Positions 10,314 to 19,252 are shown, numbered from the stretch's first letter. The stretch is DNA of 64,000 nucleotides from Tritrichomonas musculus (GCA_039105265.1 JAPFFF010000034.1:868001-932000); one strand, 5' to 3'. Notes: generated by a model from the sequence alone, not told the origin. Numbers and translations: made by a program.

Positions 10314-11792
10314 ATGAACAATCATCAAAAAATCATTCAAATTTTATTTTCACAAAAAGGTATTCAGATTGGACACAAAGCTTTTTACGGATGTTCGTCT
10401 CTTACAGAGATATCAATTCCATCGTCAATAACAACAATCGAAGAAGGTGCTTTTATGGAATGCACATCACTTGTGCATGTCTCAATTCCGCAGTCTGTCG
10501 TTTCAATTGAAGAAAATGCTTTTTATAAGTGTAAATCACTTGTGCAAATAGAAATCCCTTCTTCTGTTACGTCAATTAAAGACAATACTTTTGATGAGTG
10601 TACTTCTCTTAAGCAAGTAACCATTCCTTCTTCTGTAACATTGATCGGTATCTCTGCTTTTCGTAAATGCACATCACTTGAGGAAATCACAATTCCTCCA
10701 TCTGTAACATCAATTGAGTGTGCCGCTTTTAATAAATGCTCATCACTTAAAAAAGTATCTCTTCCTTCTTCTTTATCATTGATCGGAGCTGCTGCGTTCG
10801 AAAAATGCATTTCACTTAAAGAAATCTCAATTCCATCATCTTTGACAAAGATTTGGTATAATACATTTGATGGATGTTCATCACTTACGCAAGTTGTGAT
10901 TCCTCCATCTGTTACTTCAATTGAAGACTATGCTTTCACTGGATGCTCATCACTTGCACAGATATCAATTCCATCATCTGTAACATCAATCGAAAAATAC
11001 ACTTTTTATGAATGCACTTCGCTTAAGGAAATCTCAATTCCTTCATCTGTCAAATCAATTGGATCATATGCTTTTAGCAAATGCTCATCACTTATGCAGA
11101 TATCGATTCCATCATCAGTAAAGTCAATCGGAGAAGAAGCTTTTTATGAATGCACATCGCTTAAGGAAATCTCGATTCCTTCATCTGTCGAATCAATTGG
11201 ATCACTTGCTTTTCGCAGATGCAAATCACTTAAACAGATTTTGATTCCATCATCTGTAACATCAATTGAATACAACACTTTCAGTAAGTGCTCCTCACTT
11301 ACATTTGTATTAATTCCTTCGTCAGTCACATCTATTGGTTTTAGTGCTTTCGCTCAATGCGGGTCGCTTAAAAGAATAGCAATTCCTTCATCAGTGAAAT
11401 CAATTGGATCAGGTGCTTTTTATTTGTGCTCTTCTCTTACGCAGATATCAATTCCTTCATTGGTTGAATTAATTGATGATGGCGTTTTTGAAGCTTGTTT
11501 TAAACTTACTAAAATTACAATCCCATCTTCAGTAACTTCAATTGGTAAAGAGGCTTTTAGAGGATGCTCATCTCTTTCACACATTACAATCCCATCTTCC
11601 GTTACATCAATTGGCGAGCAAGCATTTAAAGAATGCTCTTCTCTTGTACAAATAAAGATACCATCTTCTGTGACTTCAATAGGTAAAGAAGCTTTTTATG
11701 AATGTAAATCACTCAAAAAAATATGCATCAGCTCTTTGTTTTGTATTTCTGACCTTGGTATTGATTCAAATACCAAAGTTATTCGAACATAA
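10314..11792 (+). CDS. BspA-type leucine-rich repeat protein (C-terminal part)
   Basis: This frame is identical to that of the preceding gene and has no stop from 10254 on. Just before and after the first ATG (10314) it reads 'TPLYLAAMNNHQKIIQILFS', a canonical ankyrin unit. It continues with about 20 BspA-type leucine-rich repeats of 23 residues ('SSVTSIGEEAFYECTSLKEI' and variants) to the end. BspA LRRs are TpLRR beta-solenoids linked to surface binding in trichomonads and oral bacteria. There is no signal peptide or membrane span, so the part seen is probably cytosolic. It ends 'DSNTKVIRT', like related copies. It is either the downstream half of a nonsense-broken gene or a separate model. 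Confidence 0.8.
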   Translation: MNNHQKIIQILFSQKGIQIGHKAFYGCSSLTEISIPSSITTIEEGAFMECTSLVHVSIPQSVVSIEENAFYKCKSLVQIEIPSSVTSIKDNTFDECTSLKQVTIPSSVTLIGISAFRKCTSLEEITIPPSVTSIECAAFNKCSSLKKVSLPSSLSLIGAAAFEKCISLKEISIPSSLTKIWYNTFDGCSSLTQVVIPPSVTSIEDYAFTGCSSLAQISIPSSVTSIEKYTFYECTSLKEISIPSSVKSIGSYAFSKCSSLMQISIPSSVKSIGEEAFYECTSLKEISIPSSVESIGSLAFRRCKSLKQILIPSSVTSIEYNTFSKCSSLTFVLIPSSVTSIGFSAFAQCGSLKRIAIPSSVKSIGSGAFYLCSSLTQISIPSLVELIDDGVFEACFKLTKITIPSSVTSIGKEAFRGCSSLSHITIPSSVTSIGEQAFKECSSLVQIKIPSSVTSIGKEAFYECKSLKKICISSLFCISDLGIDSNTKVIRT

Positions 11793-12180
11793 TCATCTTC
11801 AAGCAGGTATGATAAAGATGATTTTTTTTATTCAGATGCATTTGTTCACAATTATTTAATTCACCTTTCTATTTGGCCTTTATATTTAATAAAAAATTAT
11901 TTTTTTTTTTTTTTTTTTGATTAAAATTTGACGATAGAGGATTTTATTGAATATTGCAATTGTCAATAATAACACATATCAATATTTTGACCATGGATAT
12001 GAGAGTGCTCATTATGATCTTGCTTATTTATATCTTTCGTCAGTACGATGAAATATCAAATAATATAAAAACTTGATAATTGATCTATAAGGTTTTATTT
12101 CATTGATCAATAAAATTATTTATTTATTGTTATTAAAATCAAAAAAACTATTTTTCTATTGAATTCATTTGAAACTCAAA
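11793..12180. other. 3' flank shared with a BspA remnant; poly(T) run
   Basis: The stretch 11940-12060 resembles 13950-14090 (shared words such as TTTTGACCAT and TTGCTTATTTAT). It is therefore the 3' flank of a duplicated BspA gene. A run of 20 T lies at 11900-11919. No gene is supported. Confidence 0.5.
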
Positions 12181-12625
12181 TTAATCAGGTAGATTGTCTG
12201 ATTCATCTAAATTACTAACTTCTGCACCTTCATTATTAGTATCAACATTTTTGATAAACACTAAACCATAAACTGCAGCGACTGCACAATCAACTGCAAA
12301 GATGATCATTGCGCCAAACAATCCAATCGAAGCTTTTATTGATGGGGAAATCATCACAATCAAAAAAGCGAAGCACCAATTTGATACAACGCACAATGCA
12401 TTTCCAGTTTCACGAACTTCTGGACTGAACAAATGAAAAGCGATGATCCAAGGAATAGAAATTAGTCCAAAACCAAATCCAATGTTATATATGAAAATGC
12501 TCGCCAATGGTAAATATGGAGACCAATTGTACTTATCCCAAGTGCCATCAATATGCAACCTATTGAAGCCAATGCGGCTGAAATTGACCATTGAAGTTTT
12601 TGACCAAGTTTATCAATCGTTGAAA
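12181..12625 (-). pseudogene. MFS sugar-transporter fragment, frameshifted
   Basis: The last 100 residues are the C-terminal end of a major-facilitator sugar transporter: helix 10 region 'YNIGFGFGLISIPWIIAFHL', the loop 'FSPEVRETGNA', then two more hydrophobic helices and an acidic tail 'LDESDNLPD'. Upstream of about 12535 the transporter frame changes: 'TIDKLGQKLQWSISAALASI' lies in another frame. At 12646 the homology ends against a 28-base poly(A) run. The first nine helices are missing, so this is a 5'-truncated, frameshifted copy. Confidence 0.8.
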
Positions 12626-12646
12626 AAAATCTATTGAAATGCTTTC

Positions 12647-12674
<28 letters not shown>
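12647..12674. repeat. Poly(A) tract, 28 bp, at a gene truncation
   Basis: An uninterrupted run of 28 A sits exactly where the minus-strand transporter fragment loses its 5' part. Confidence 0.9.
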
Positions 12675-12677
<3 letters not shown>

Positions 12678-12736
12678 AGTTTATTCGTTGGTATATAATT
12701 TCTTTTGAGTCACAACATCCATCAAATTGGGTATTT

Positions 12737-13798
12737 TCATTTTTTTAAATTCGAATTAATTGGTACTGGATGAAGGGAAGGACATTCATCAAAAACATTG
12801 CTTTCGATCATAGTTTTCGATGAATCCAAATCAATGTGATTTAATAGAGAACAACCAGAAAATGCATAACAATCAATTTTCTTGACAGAAATAGGAATTG
12901 AAATTTGTGCTAATGATTTGCATCTAGAAAAGGCCCAACATTCTATTAATAATAGATTATTTTGATCTTCAAATGTCACTTTTTGTAAAGATCCACAACC
13001 TTCACACGTCCCTTCTTTGATTTGTGTTATTGGTTTTGGTATAGATATTTCATTCAATGAGGCACACTCAGAAAATGCATATTCGCCTATTTCTTTCACA
13101 GAAGAAGGTAGCATTATTTTCATCAATGAAGAACAACCACTGAATGCAAATCTTTCAATAGTCTCCACAGATGATGGAATTACTACATCAACAAGTCTAG
13201 TACATTCAAAAAACAGTTTTTCATCAATTTTTGTTATATTTTCTGGAATCAATATTGAAGTGATGCTTTTCATAAAGATCTGATGATGTTGATCAATTTT
13301 ATGGATTTCACTCAAATGTTTTTCTTTCATTTGGCCAATTTCTTTTTTTAATTTATATATTTGAATGTTCATTTTTGTCGTTAAATCATTTTTGATTTGT
13401 TCATTCATTTTATTTTGAACTTTTTGGATTTCAAATAATACTTTCATGCAAATATCATTACTTAATAAAAAATATTTTTTCTCTGTTAATTTTGAAGCCA
13501 AAACATCTAAATATTTTGGATGAATTTTTTCAAAATCCATTATAGAAAAAATGACTAAGATATCTAGCCCTATTTTGTCAAAGTATTTTAACAAAAATTC
13601 AACAATATTTGGGTCGTAATGTGAAAACTGTTTTTCATATTTTCTTTGATAATTAGACAATATTCTGTATACCGAAGATATGCTAAGTGATAGCAATGAT
13701 TGAAAAGAAGAAAAGCATATCAAATCAGATGATATAATATCTTTGTTTTGCAGCAAGAGATTAATAATAAATTGTCTTATTGACATCATTATGAACAT
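12737..13798 (-). CDS. BspA-type leucine-rich repeat protein with coiled coil
   Basis: Start: first ATG at 13798 ('MFIMMSIRQFIINLLLQ'); the frame extends to 13825 without another ATG. The product is 353 residues. Residues 1-130 are helical and related to the N-terminal module of trichomonad BspA proteins ('YDPNIVEFLLKYFDKIGLD'). Residues 140-175 form a charged coiled coil ('QIYKLKKEIGQMKEKHLSEI'). Residues 185-345 hold about seven BspA LRRs ('SSVETIERFAFSGCSSLMKI'). No signal peptide or membrane span. A BspA 3'-end remnant begins at 13837 on the opposite strand and a decayed copy of this gene's 5' end lies at 15379-15600. Confidence 0.82.
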   Translation of the reverse strand: MFIMMSIRQFIINLLLQNKDIISSDLICFSSFQSLLSLSISSVYRILSNYQRKYEKQFSHYDPNIVEFLLKYFDKIGLDILVIFSIMDFEKIHPKYLDVLASKLTEKKYFLLSNDICMKVLFEIQKVQNKMNEQIKNDLTTKMNIQIYKLKKEIGQMKEKHLSEIHKIDQHHQIFMKSITSILIPENITKIDEKLFFECTRLVDVVIPSSVETIERFAFSGCSSLMKIMLPSSVKEIGEYAFSECASLNEISIPKPITQIKEGTCEGCGSLQKVTFEDQNNLLLIECWAFSRCKSLAQISIPISVKKIDCYAFSGCSLLNHIDLDSSKTMIESNVFDECPSLHPVPINSNLKK

Positions 13799-13836
13799 GA
13801 ATTCTTTTATAAATAAATAAGCCAAAGAAGCGTTAC

Positions 13837-13926
13837 AATCCGTTCTTCTATCACATCAATTGTCGAGAAAGCATTTTTGACATTGGAATTAATTCAAATT
13901 CTCAAGCTATTCGAACATTATCAATT
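13837..13926 (+). pseudogene. BspA LRR gene, 3'-end remnant
   Basis: The sequence resembles the last repeat and end of the BspA gene ending at 11792: 'SSITSIVEKAF'-like codons, then bases close to those encoding 'DSNTKVIRT', with a small internal deletion. The following 150 bases also match the 3' flank of that gene. Only the tail of a former copy remains. Confidence 0.65.
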
Positions 13927-14210
13927 ATTTATAAAAATATTACTGAAGACTATATTCTCTAAATAAGATTATTGTTGTCGATAATAAACATATAAAAATT
14001 TTGACCATTGACATGAAGGATTCATTATGATGTTGCTTATTTATCTTTCATCACTATGATTAAATATCAAGAGATAATCTTGAAATTATTTGAGGAATTG
14101 TTTAGAAAAGAGAAAAAATTAAATACACTTTTTCAAATGATTGAAAGATATGCATAAAACTTTTTTTGTGAAACAGAGTATCTTTTGTGAAAAAAAAAAA
14201 AGCAAAAAAC

Positions 14211-14281
14211 GGGGCAACTGGGACTCGAACCCAGATCTCAAGGGGGACAGCCAAGTATCCTGCCAATTGGACTATTGCCTC
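14211..14281 (-). tRNA. tRNA-Asp(GTC)-like, degenerate
   Basis: On the minus strand 71 bases form a near cloverleaf. The T arm is perfect (CTGGG-TTCGAGT-CCCAG) and the D arm good (GTCC-AATTGGCA-GGAT). The acceptor GAGGCAA/TTGCCCC has one mismatch. The loop CTGTCCC would give anticodon GTC (Asp), but its stem CTTGG/CCTTG has two mismatches. It is therefore probably a decayed tRNA gene or tRNA-like sequence. A 32-base poly(T) run lies about 30 bases away on the plus strand. Confidence 0.5.
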
Positions 14282-14308
14282 TTTCTGTTATTATTCTATT
14301 ATATGATC

Positions 14309-14311
<3 letters not shown>

Positions 14312-14343
<32 letters not shown>
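14312..14343. repeat. Poly(T) tract, 32 bp
   Basis: An uninterrupted run of 32 T lies between the tRNA-like locus and the U-box gene. Confidence 0.9.
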
Positions 14344-14347
<4 letters not shown>

Positions 14348-14427
14348 ATAATATATATTGATAAAGATAACTATCAAATTATAAATAATAATAAAAACTT
14401 TGAGAGAAAAGCTTAACCTACAATTGT

Positions 14428-14916
14428 TTATTTACCACCATTTAATCTTAACAATAGATGCATTGTTGAATTATTTGAAATATCATAGTCTTTTAAAGTT
14501 TTACTATTATCATTTAATTGCTTCGCCCTATAAAATAATCTTTGCTCAATTTCTGGGATGTTAGTTTTATCAAAAACTTGCTTTTTAAGTTCTCCAACTG
14601 TATCTGTCTCTTTCATGTGCAGAAGGACAGTTTTATCTTGAATATTCTTTATAAAGATGTTCAGTGTATCGTTTGATCTGTTTGCTTTGTTTTTTATATA
14701 ATCTTGAATTCTTTGTTTTAGCTGAATGTTTGGTCTCATTGTTCCAGATATTTTTTGATGAGTCATTGGAGACTCATTTGAATGTTCTAACAGCCACTTT
14801 GCAATTGCTTCTCTTTCATAAGTGCATTGATCATCCATTTCAACAGGATCTTCCATTATTTCAAAAGTAATTGGACAACGGAATTCCAATGGTACATCGC
14901 TTGTTGGTTGAAACAT
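14428..14916 (-). CDS. U-box and ubiquitin-like domain protein
   Basis: A compact 162-residue protein. Residues 9-75 are a U-box ('EFRCPITFEIMEDPVEMD', 'TYEREAIAKWL'), the RING-like E2-binding fold of U-box E3 ligases, which needs no zinc. Residues 84-160 are ubiquitin-like ('LNIFIKNIQDKTVLLHMKET', 'VGELKKQVFDKTNIPEIEQR', 'DYDISNNSTMHLLLRLNGGK'). The end LRLNGG-K closely resembles ubiquitin LRLRGG followed by one extra residue, as in processable precursors. U-box E3s usually pair with ARM, WD40 or TPR modules, so this pairing is unusual. The ATG is preceded by an Inr-like motif at 14925-14930. Confidence 0.9.
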   Translation of the reverse strand: MFQPTSDVPLEFRCPITFEIMEDPVEMDDQCTYEREAIAKWLLEHSNESPMTHQKISGTMRPNIQLKQRIQDYIKNKANRSNDTLNIFIKNIQDKTVLLHMKETDTVGELKKQVFDKTNIPEIEQRLFYRAKQLNDNSKTLKDYDISNNSTMHLLLRLNGGK

Positions 14917-14924
14917 AATAAAAA

Positions 14925-14930
14925 TAGTGA
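14925..14930 (-). promoter_or_regulatory. Initiator-like motif (TCACTA)
   Basis: On the minus strand TCACTA lies about 10 bases before the U-box ATG and fits TCA(+1)Y(T/A). Confidence 0.4.
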
Positions 14931-15378
14931 TATTAACTCAAACTAAAAAAAGCAAAATTTTCTAGTCATTGTTTCCATTGAAAAAAATATTTCAATTCAA
15001 AAATTTTTTAAATTTTGCTATAAGAATTTAGTCACCACTATTATGTATAATTTATGCTCATTTATATGAATGTCATTCATAATTCTAGATAGATGCACCT
15101 ATAAAAATATTCTATAGAAAATTTTTTTAAAGAACATAAAAGTCATAAATTTTTGAGCTAAAAAAAGCTCGAGAAAAACCTACCGACGGCACTTTTGAAT
15201 CATTAATTTAAAAATTTTTATATTAATTATTAAATAAAATTATTTATTTCAATAGTTGGAATATTAAAAGATTTTAAAAAATTGTTTTTGCTCTTATTTT
15301 TCCTTGATGTATAACATCAACTTTTTGAATAACTTCCGTCAAATTTTTTTATTTAATCATTATCATTCTTTGATATAA
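14931..15378. other. AT-rich intergenic stretch
   Basis: About 450 AT-rich bases upstream of the U-box gene; nothing supported is seen. Confidence 0.5.
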
Positions 15379-15600
15379 TTAACTAATTTTCTTTTTTTTT
15401 AAGTTTTGGCAGGTTTTTCCATTTTTTATGATCCTTTTGTTCTGCAAAAAATTCAAAATAGCGAATTTCTTTTTGTACATCTTTTTGGAGTTTAATTCCT
15501 TGATTGTAAATGATTCCAATGTTAAGAAGAACTCTTTACTTGTACAGGTTTGCAGCAAGAGATATATAATAATTTTTTTTATTATCATCATTCTGAACAT
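15379..15600 (-). pseudogene. BspA-gene N-terminal remnant
   Basis: The 73-codon frame begins 'MFRMMIIKKIIIYLLLQ', matching 'MFIMMSIRQFIINLLLQ' of the BspA gene at 12737-13798. The upstream DNA of both copies also aligns (bases about 15540-15640 with about 13740-13830). Downstream of about 30 codons the similarity fades into Lys/Asn-rich sequence and a stop, and no LRR follows. A truncated copy. Confidence 0.55.
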
Positions 15601-15781
15601 GAATTCTTTACAATAAATAAGGCTAAGAAAACATTGTGCATCATATTAATTACAATTGCCAAGCAATCAACAAATTTTGGAAGGCTGAAGATTTCATTAA
15701 TTATTATTAGATATGAAAAAATTTATATGAGAAATAATAAAATAGCACACGAAAAAATAGGCATGTTCAAAAATTGAATTG

Positions 15782-15799
15782 AAAGTACAATTGTACTTT
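15782..15799. repeat. Perfect 18-bp palindrome
   Basis: AAAGTACAATTGTACTTT is a perfect palindrome in an intergenic stretch. A related half-site (TGTACAAAAAGTA) follows at about 15826. Function unknown. Confidence 0.6.
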
Positions 15800-15883
15800 T
15801 TGATGGTTAGGTTGTGTACCTCGGTTTGTACAAAAAGTATAGGTTAATTAAAACCAAAATAAGCTAAATAAATATAAAGAATA

Positions 15884-15910
<27 letters not shown>
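15884..15910. repeat. Poly(T) tract, 27 bp
   Basis: An uninterrupted run of 27 T lies about 55 bases beyond the stop codon of the BTB-like/discoidin gene. Confidence 0.9.
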
Positions 15911-15914
<4 letters not shown>

Positions 15915-15963
15915 GATTTATAAAATTAAAATTTAATTAAATTTTCATTAATTAAAAATCTTG

Positions 15964-17265
15964 CTAATTCAAAGTTCCATATATTTCAAATGCGTTAATG
16001 ATTAAATGATAATTATTTGACGAGTTATGTCCAGTTTGGCGAATTCGAATAATTTTGAATTTTTTAGATTGTTGATTGTTTATTTTGAAAGTATGAACAA
16101 TGTTTTGCTTATTCAAAACATCACAATCTTTTTTTTCATCCAGCGTTTCCCATTGATTGTTTCCATTTGATCCCTCCAGCACCCAGTTTCGTGGATAACA
16201 GCAATCGTGATAACTTCTTGCTCTTATTGTGTAGCTTGTTGGAGTCACTTGATGTTCTTTAAACTCATAGCAAATCCAGCTATCTAACTCATTTGTTGAA
16301 ATGTATGACTTTTTCTCATGGTTTTCAAATATTGTTGTGCATTTTGGATCATCACGATCATCAGCGTTTTGGTATACTGGTGATCCAGTGATTTTAATTT
16401 CTGTCTCAATTTGGCCATTTGATTTCTCTCTCAAATAATTGATGATGCCTGAAAACACTTTTTCATCACTACATTTGAAAAAGTGAGCTTGATATCGGTT
16501 TTCGTTTGTTTTAGCATTCAACGGTTTTATATCGAGCTTTAAACGTTCCGTTACAGCTGACCATGCTGCACGCGTAATGTATTCAACATCAAAAATATCA
16601 ATGTATTCTTGGATGGCCTCGGTGCTTACGTTTGAAAACAATACAAATTCATAAAAAGTGGCAAACTTTGAATCACTCTTGTACAAGTTGTTGACGAATC
16701 TCAGCAGCTGGTCTTCGCTTTGCAATCGAAGTTTACCATTACTAATGATTGCATACAAAGTGTTTTCATTGAGTTTCATTAATTCATCTTCGTTCTTCTT
16801 AACTATATCATTAAAATTGGATGATATGAAGTCAATTTCATCTTCATAAAAATGGCGGTATAAAATGGCATTTTTCTCGTGTCTTGTGATCATGCTGAAA
16901 ATGTTGTCTAGAGTAATTTCTGAGTCTTTAAAAACATCATATATTTCAATGTTTTTGTTTCCAAGCGCTTGTAATATCTCACAAATGAATGGAAGCTCGT
17001 TATCTGAAATATCATTTTCTGTAAAATTGATAAGTTCGAGGAATTTTGAAAAGTTACCTTTTGAACATGTATTAATAACGAATGTATCAATTGTTGGGTC
17101 ATTTAAATGTTTTTCACAAATCTTTGGTGATAATAATTCTGCTATAACACGGGCCGTTTTGAATTCTTCTCCATTAACAATGAAAGAAAAGTCTTGTTCA
17201 TACGCTTTGATGGGAACATCTCTAATCGCTGATAGATTAAGTTTAACTTTATTTACTTGACTCAT
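15964..17265 (-). CDS. BTB-like/discoidin (F5/8 C-like) domain protein
   Basis: A 433-residue protein starting 'MSQVNKVKLNLSAI'. Residues 22-115 resemble a BTB/POZ N-terminus ('YEQDFSFIVNGEEFKTARV', 'AELLSPKICEKHLNDPTIDT'). Residues 120-265 are helical and BACK-like. Residues 285-433 form a discoidin or F5/8 type C-like beta sandwich ('WICYEFKEHQVTPTSYTIRA', 'PRNWVLEGSNGNNQWETLDE', ending 'IINAFEIYGTLN'). This architecture is common in trichomonads and suggests a cytosolic adaptor; partners are unknown. The same C-terminal module ends the kinase at 23381-25114 ('LRSFELYGEIY'). No signal peptide. Confidence 0.82.
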   Translation of the reverse strand: MSQVNKVKLNLSAIRDVPIKAYEQDFSFIVNGEEFKTARVIAELLSPKICEKHLNDPTIDTFVINTCSKGNFSKFLELINFTENDISDNELPFICEILQALGNKNIEIYDVFKDSEITLDNIFSMITRHEKNAILYRHFYEDEIDFISSNFNDIVKKNEDELMKLNENTLYAIISNGKLRLQSEDQLLRFVNNLYKSDSKFATFYEFVLFSNVSTEAIQEYIDIFDVEYITRAAWSAVTERLKLDIKPLNAKTNENRYQAHFFKCSDEKVFSGIINYLREKSNGQIETEIKITGSPVYQNADDRDDPKCTTIFENHEKKSYISTNELDSWICYEFKEHQVTPTSYTIRARSYHDCCYPRNWVLEGSNGNNQWETLDEKKDCDVLNKQNIVHTFKINNQQSKKFKIIRIRQTGHNSSNNYHLIINAFEIYGTLN

Positions 17266-17470
17266 CTCGAATATACTTTAAACGGTCGTTTTAATAAAAA
17301 TTTGTCATATAGAAAATTGATTGTTTTTGACCTTATTTTGACCATTATGATAATTTTCAGAAAACAAAAATAAGAGAAGAAAGTAGTATTACTGTGATCT
17401 TAAATTTATTTATTTTTAGGCTTATAATATAAATAACAAGAAATAATAATAAAAAATGAATAATAGATAT

Positions 17471-17902
17471 CTAATCTGATTTAAAAATAAAGATATCTAA
17501 AGATTTCTTAACAGACACAAAACATTCATAAAAGAGTGGTGAAAAATCTTTTATTTTGCTATTTTTGATTCTTATCTTTTTTTTTTTGAATTGATCTATT
17601 AAATCAATGACGTTAGAGAACAAAAGATGAAGAATTGAAATTCCAGACTGATAATTTGGATCCAAATCAAGTCCAGCTTCTCTGAATATATACTGATTTT
17701 TTTGGGATCGGAAAGCATCCTTGCTTCTTTTAAACCGAGTGTAATAATTTCTGTTGTTTTTAATAATAATTAAACTTTGTTTTTTAATTTTCGTGTTAAA
17801 AAATAAATCATTCAGTATTTGAAATAAATTCTTAGAAACCGTAAGTTTACACGCGAAAAATAAAAAACAAAGTTTAGATAAGATACTATAATATAGAAAG
17901 TT
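17471..17902 (-). other. Orphan in-frame ORF directly after the VPS28 stop
   Basis: Straight after the VPS28 TAA (17903-17905) the same frame stays open for 143 codons, to a stop at 17471-17473, with no ATG. It reads for example 'YYTRFKRSKDAFRSQKNQY', 'FREAGLDLDPNYQSGISILH' and 'YECFVSVKKSLDIFIFKSD'. A chance frame of this length is very unlikely in DNA this AT-rich. It may be a 5'-truncated gene, an exon of an unrecognised spliced gene, or a former extension of VPS28. I do not recognise its family. Confidence 0.4.
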
Positions 17903-18604
17903 TTATTTATTTTTATAACGAACACTTAAAAATACTGATTTTAGATCAGCTGTCATTTTATTTATTTGTTTTTTACCAAAAGTAGAGTCTAATATAACAT
18001 TCATCCAATATTTCATAATTTTAATTTCTTCAGTTTTAGGCGGATTAATCGATTTTGTATATCGAATAATTTTATTTAAATATGAACTTAATATGAATAA
18101 CTCGCTTTTGATCTCATCACATGAAGGATTTTTATTCGAAGATATAACGACAAGTATATCATTAGCTTTACTAAGTGTTTCAGCGAAATCAATTTGTTGT
18201 TCATTGGTTAATATAATAGGAGCCTCTCTAAATTCGTTTATAATATTTTCTTTACAATATGAAATGTCTAGATTTGCTAATTGAGCAAATTCTATTAAAT
18301 CATTACCATCTTTCATATCAATAGAAATCATAATACCTTTAATAAGATTCATTTGTTCCTTATAAAGAGATTTTGTATCTTCTTCATTGAGACAATTGAC
18401 TGAGAATAATTCATAAATTGTATTAATAATTGATAGTGAACTATATATATTGCACAAATCCCTTTCTTTTTCTGTTCTAATTGAATTTATAATAGGAGGG
18501 GGCACATATTCGAGACTGGTAGGCTTTTTCAAAATCGGAATAAACATTTGAGGGAAATCCTCATTGATTTTTACATGCTGAATGCTCTCAGCATTACTTG
18601 TCAT
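17903..18604 (-). CDS. VPS28: ESCRT-I subunit VPS28
   Basis: The 233-residue product carries the VPS28 N-terminal signature around residues 40-115: 'IRTEKERDLCNIYSSLSIIN' (family pattern 'RTEKERNLYDTLAELFAII') followed by 'YKEQMNLIKGIMISI'. It ends with a C-terminal helical domain from about residue 135 ('INPPKTEEIKIMKYWMNVIL', 'KMTADLKSVFLSVRYKN') matching the VPS28 C-terminal four-helix domain. Length fits the family (about 210-240). VPS28 joins VPS23/TSG101 and VPS37 in ESCRT-I, which sorts ubiquitinated cargo into multivesicular bodies and acts in membrane scission. The gene stands alone; its stop is followed by a long in-frame ORF. Confidence 0.8.
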   Translation of the reverse strand: MTSNAESIQHVKINEDFPQMFIPILKKPTSLEYVPPPIINSIRTEKERDLCNIYSSLSIINTIYELFSVNCLNEEDTKSLYKEQMNLIKGIMISIDMKDGNDLIEFAQLANLDISYCKENIINEFREAPIILTNEQQIDFAETLSKANDILVVISSNKNPSCDEIKSELFILSSYLNKIIRYTKSINPPKTEEIKIMKYWMNVILDSTFGKKQINKMTADLKSVFLSVRYKNK

Positions 18605-18820
18605 TGGGCAAATTATAAATTACAACTCTTATTCAAATGAAAAAAACGTTTTATTTAAATTTAAATCTTTCATAAGAATTATAATATCTTAATATAATAA
18701 TAATAAAATATAGTGAAAATGAAAAATTTAAATTTTATTCTATATAATAAAAAAATTTTCGATATTATTTGAAAATTTCTGCTTTTAATAAAAAATTAAT
18801 AAAGTTTTTAATTAACAGGA

Positions 18821-18935
18821 ACCAAAAACTCAGTACCACCAAAGTTCTCAAAAAAGTGAAAATTCAAAAGAAATGAAGAGAAAATAAAATAAAATTGCCT
18901 CAAAAAGTGAAAATAATTGGTACTGAGATTTTGGC
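18821..18935. repeat. Inverted-repeat (fold-back) unit, 115 bp
   Basis: ACCAAAAACTCAGTACC at 18821-18837 pairs with GGTACTGAGATTTTGGC at 18919-18935, with two mismatches in 17. Between them a CTCAAAAAGTGAAAAT-like word occurs twice. It could be a very short fold-back transposon or a transcribed hairpin; no target duplication is visible. Confidence 0.6.
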
Positions 18936-19252
18936 TGCTTCAAAAAGTTTATAAAAATAAAAAAAAATATATCTTAATTATCTTAATTATTAACACTGTA
19001 ATTAATTTTCTTTCCTAAGTTTCCATTTAGTATATGTGTGTTGACTTTTAAGTTATATAAAAAAAAGATCTTGAGGAGAATAACTTAAATATAGTATTGT
19101 ATCTAAGATAGTATTAGTTGGAACTAGTTGTAAGGAAAAGGTTTCCTATTTTTCTGTCGGATTACTAAATAAGGTAGGTAAGAAAATCAAGTACAGTACA
19201 GTAACAAAAATGGAAAATGATTCAAAAAAAGGAAAATCGGACTTTTTGAGAT

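Noticed and set aside
10523-11329. Minus-strand frames inside the BspA gene
   Set aside because: They mirror the 23-residue LRR periodicity of the plus strand and encode no recognisable domain.
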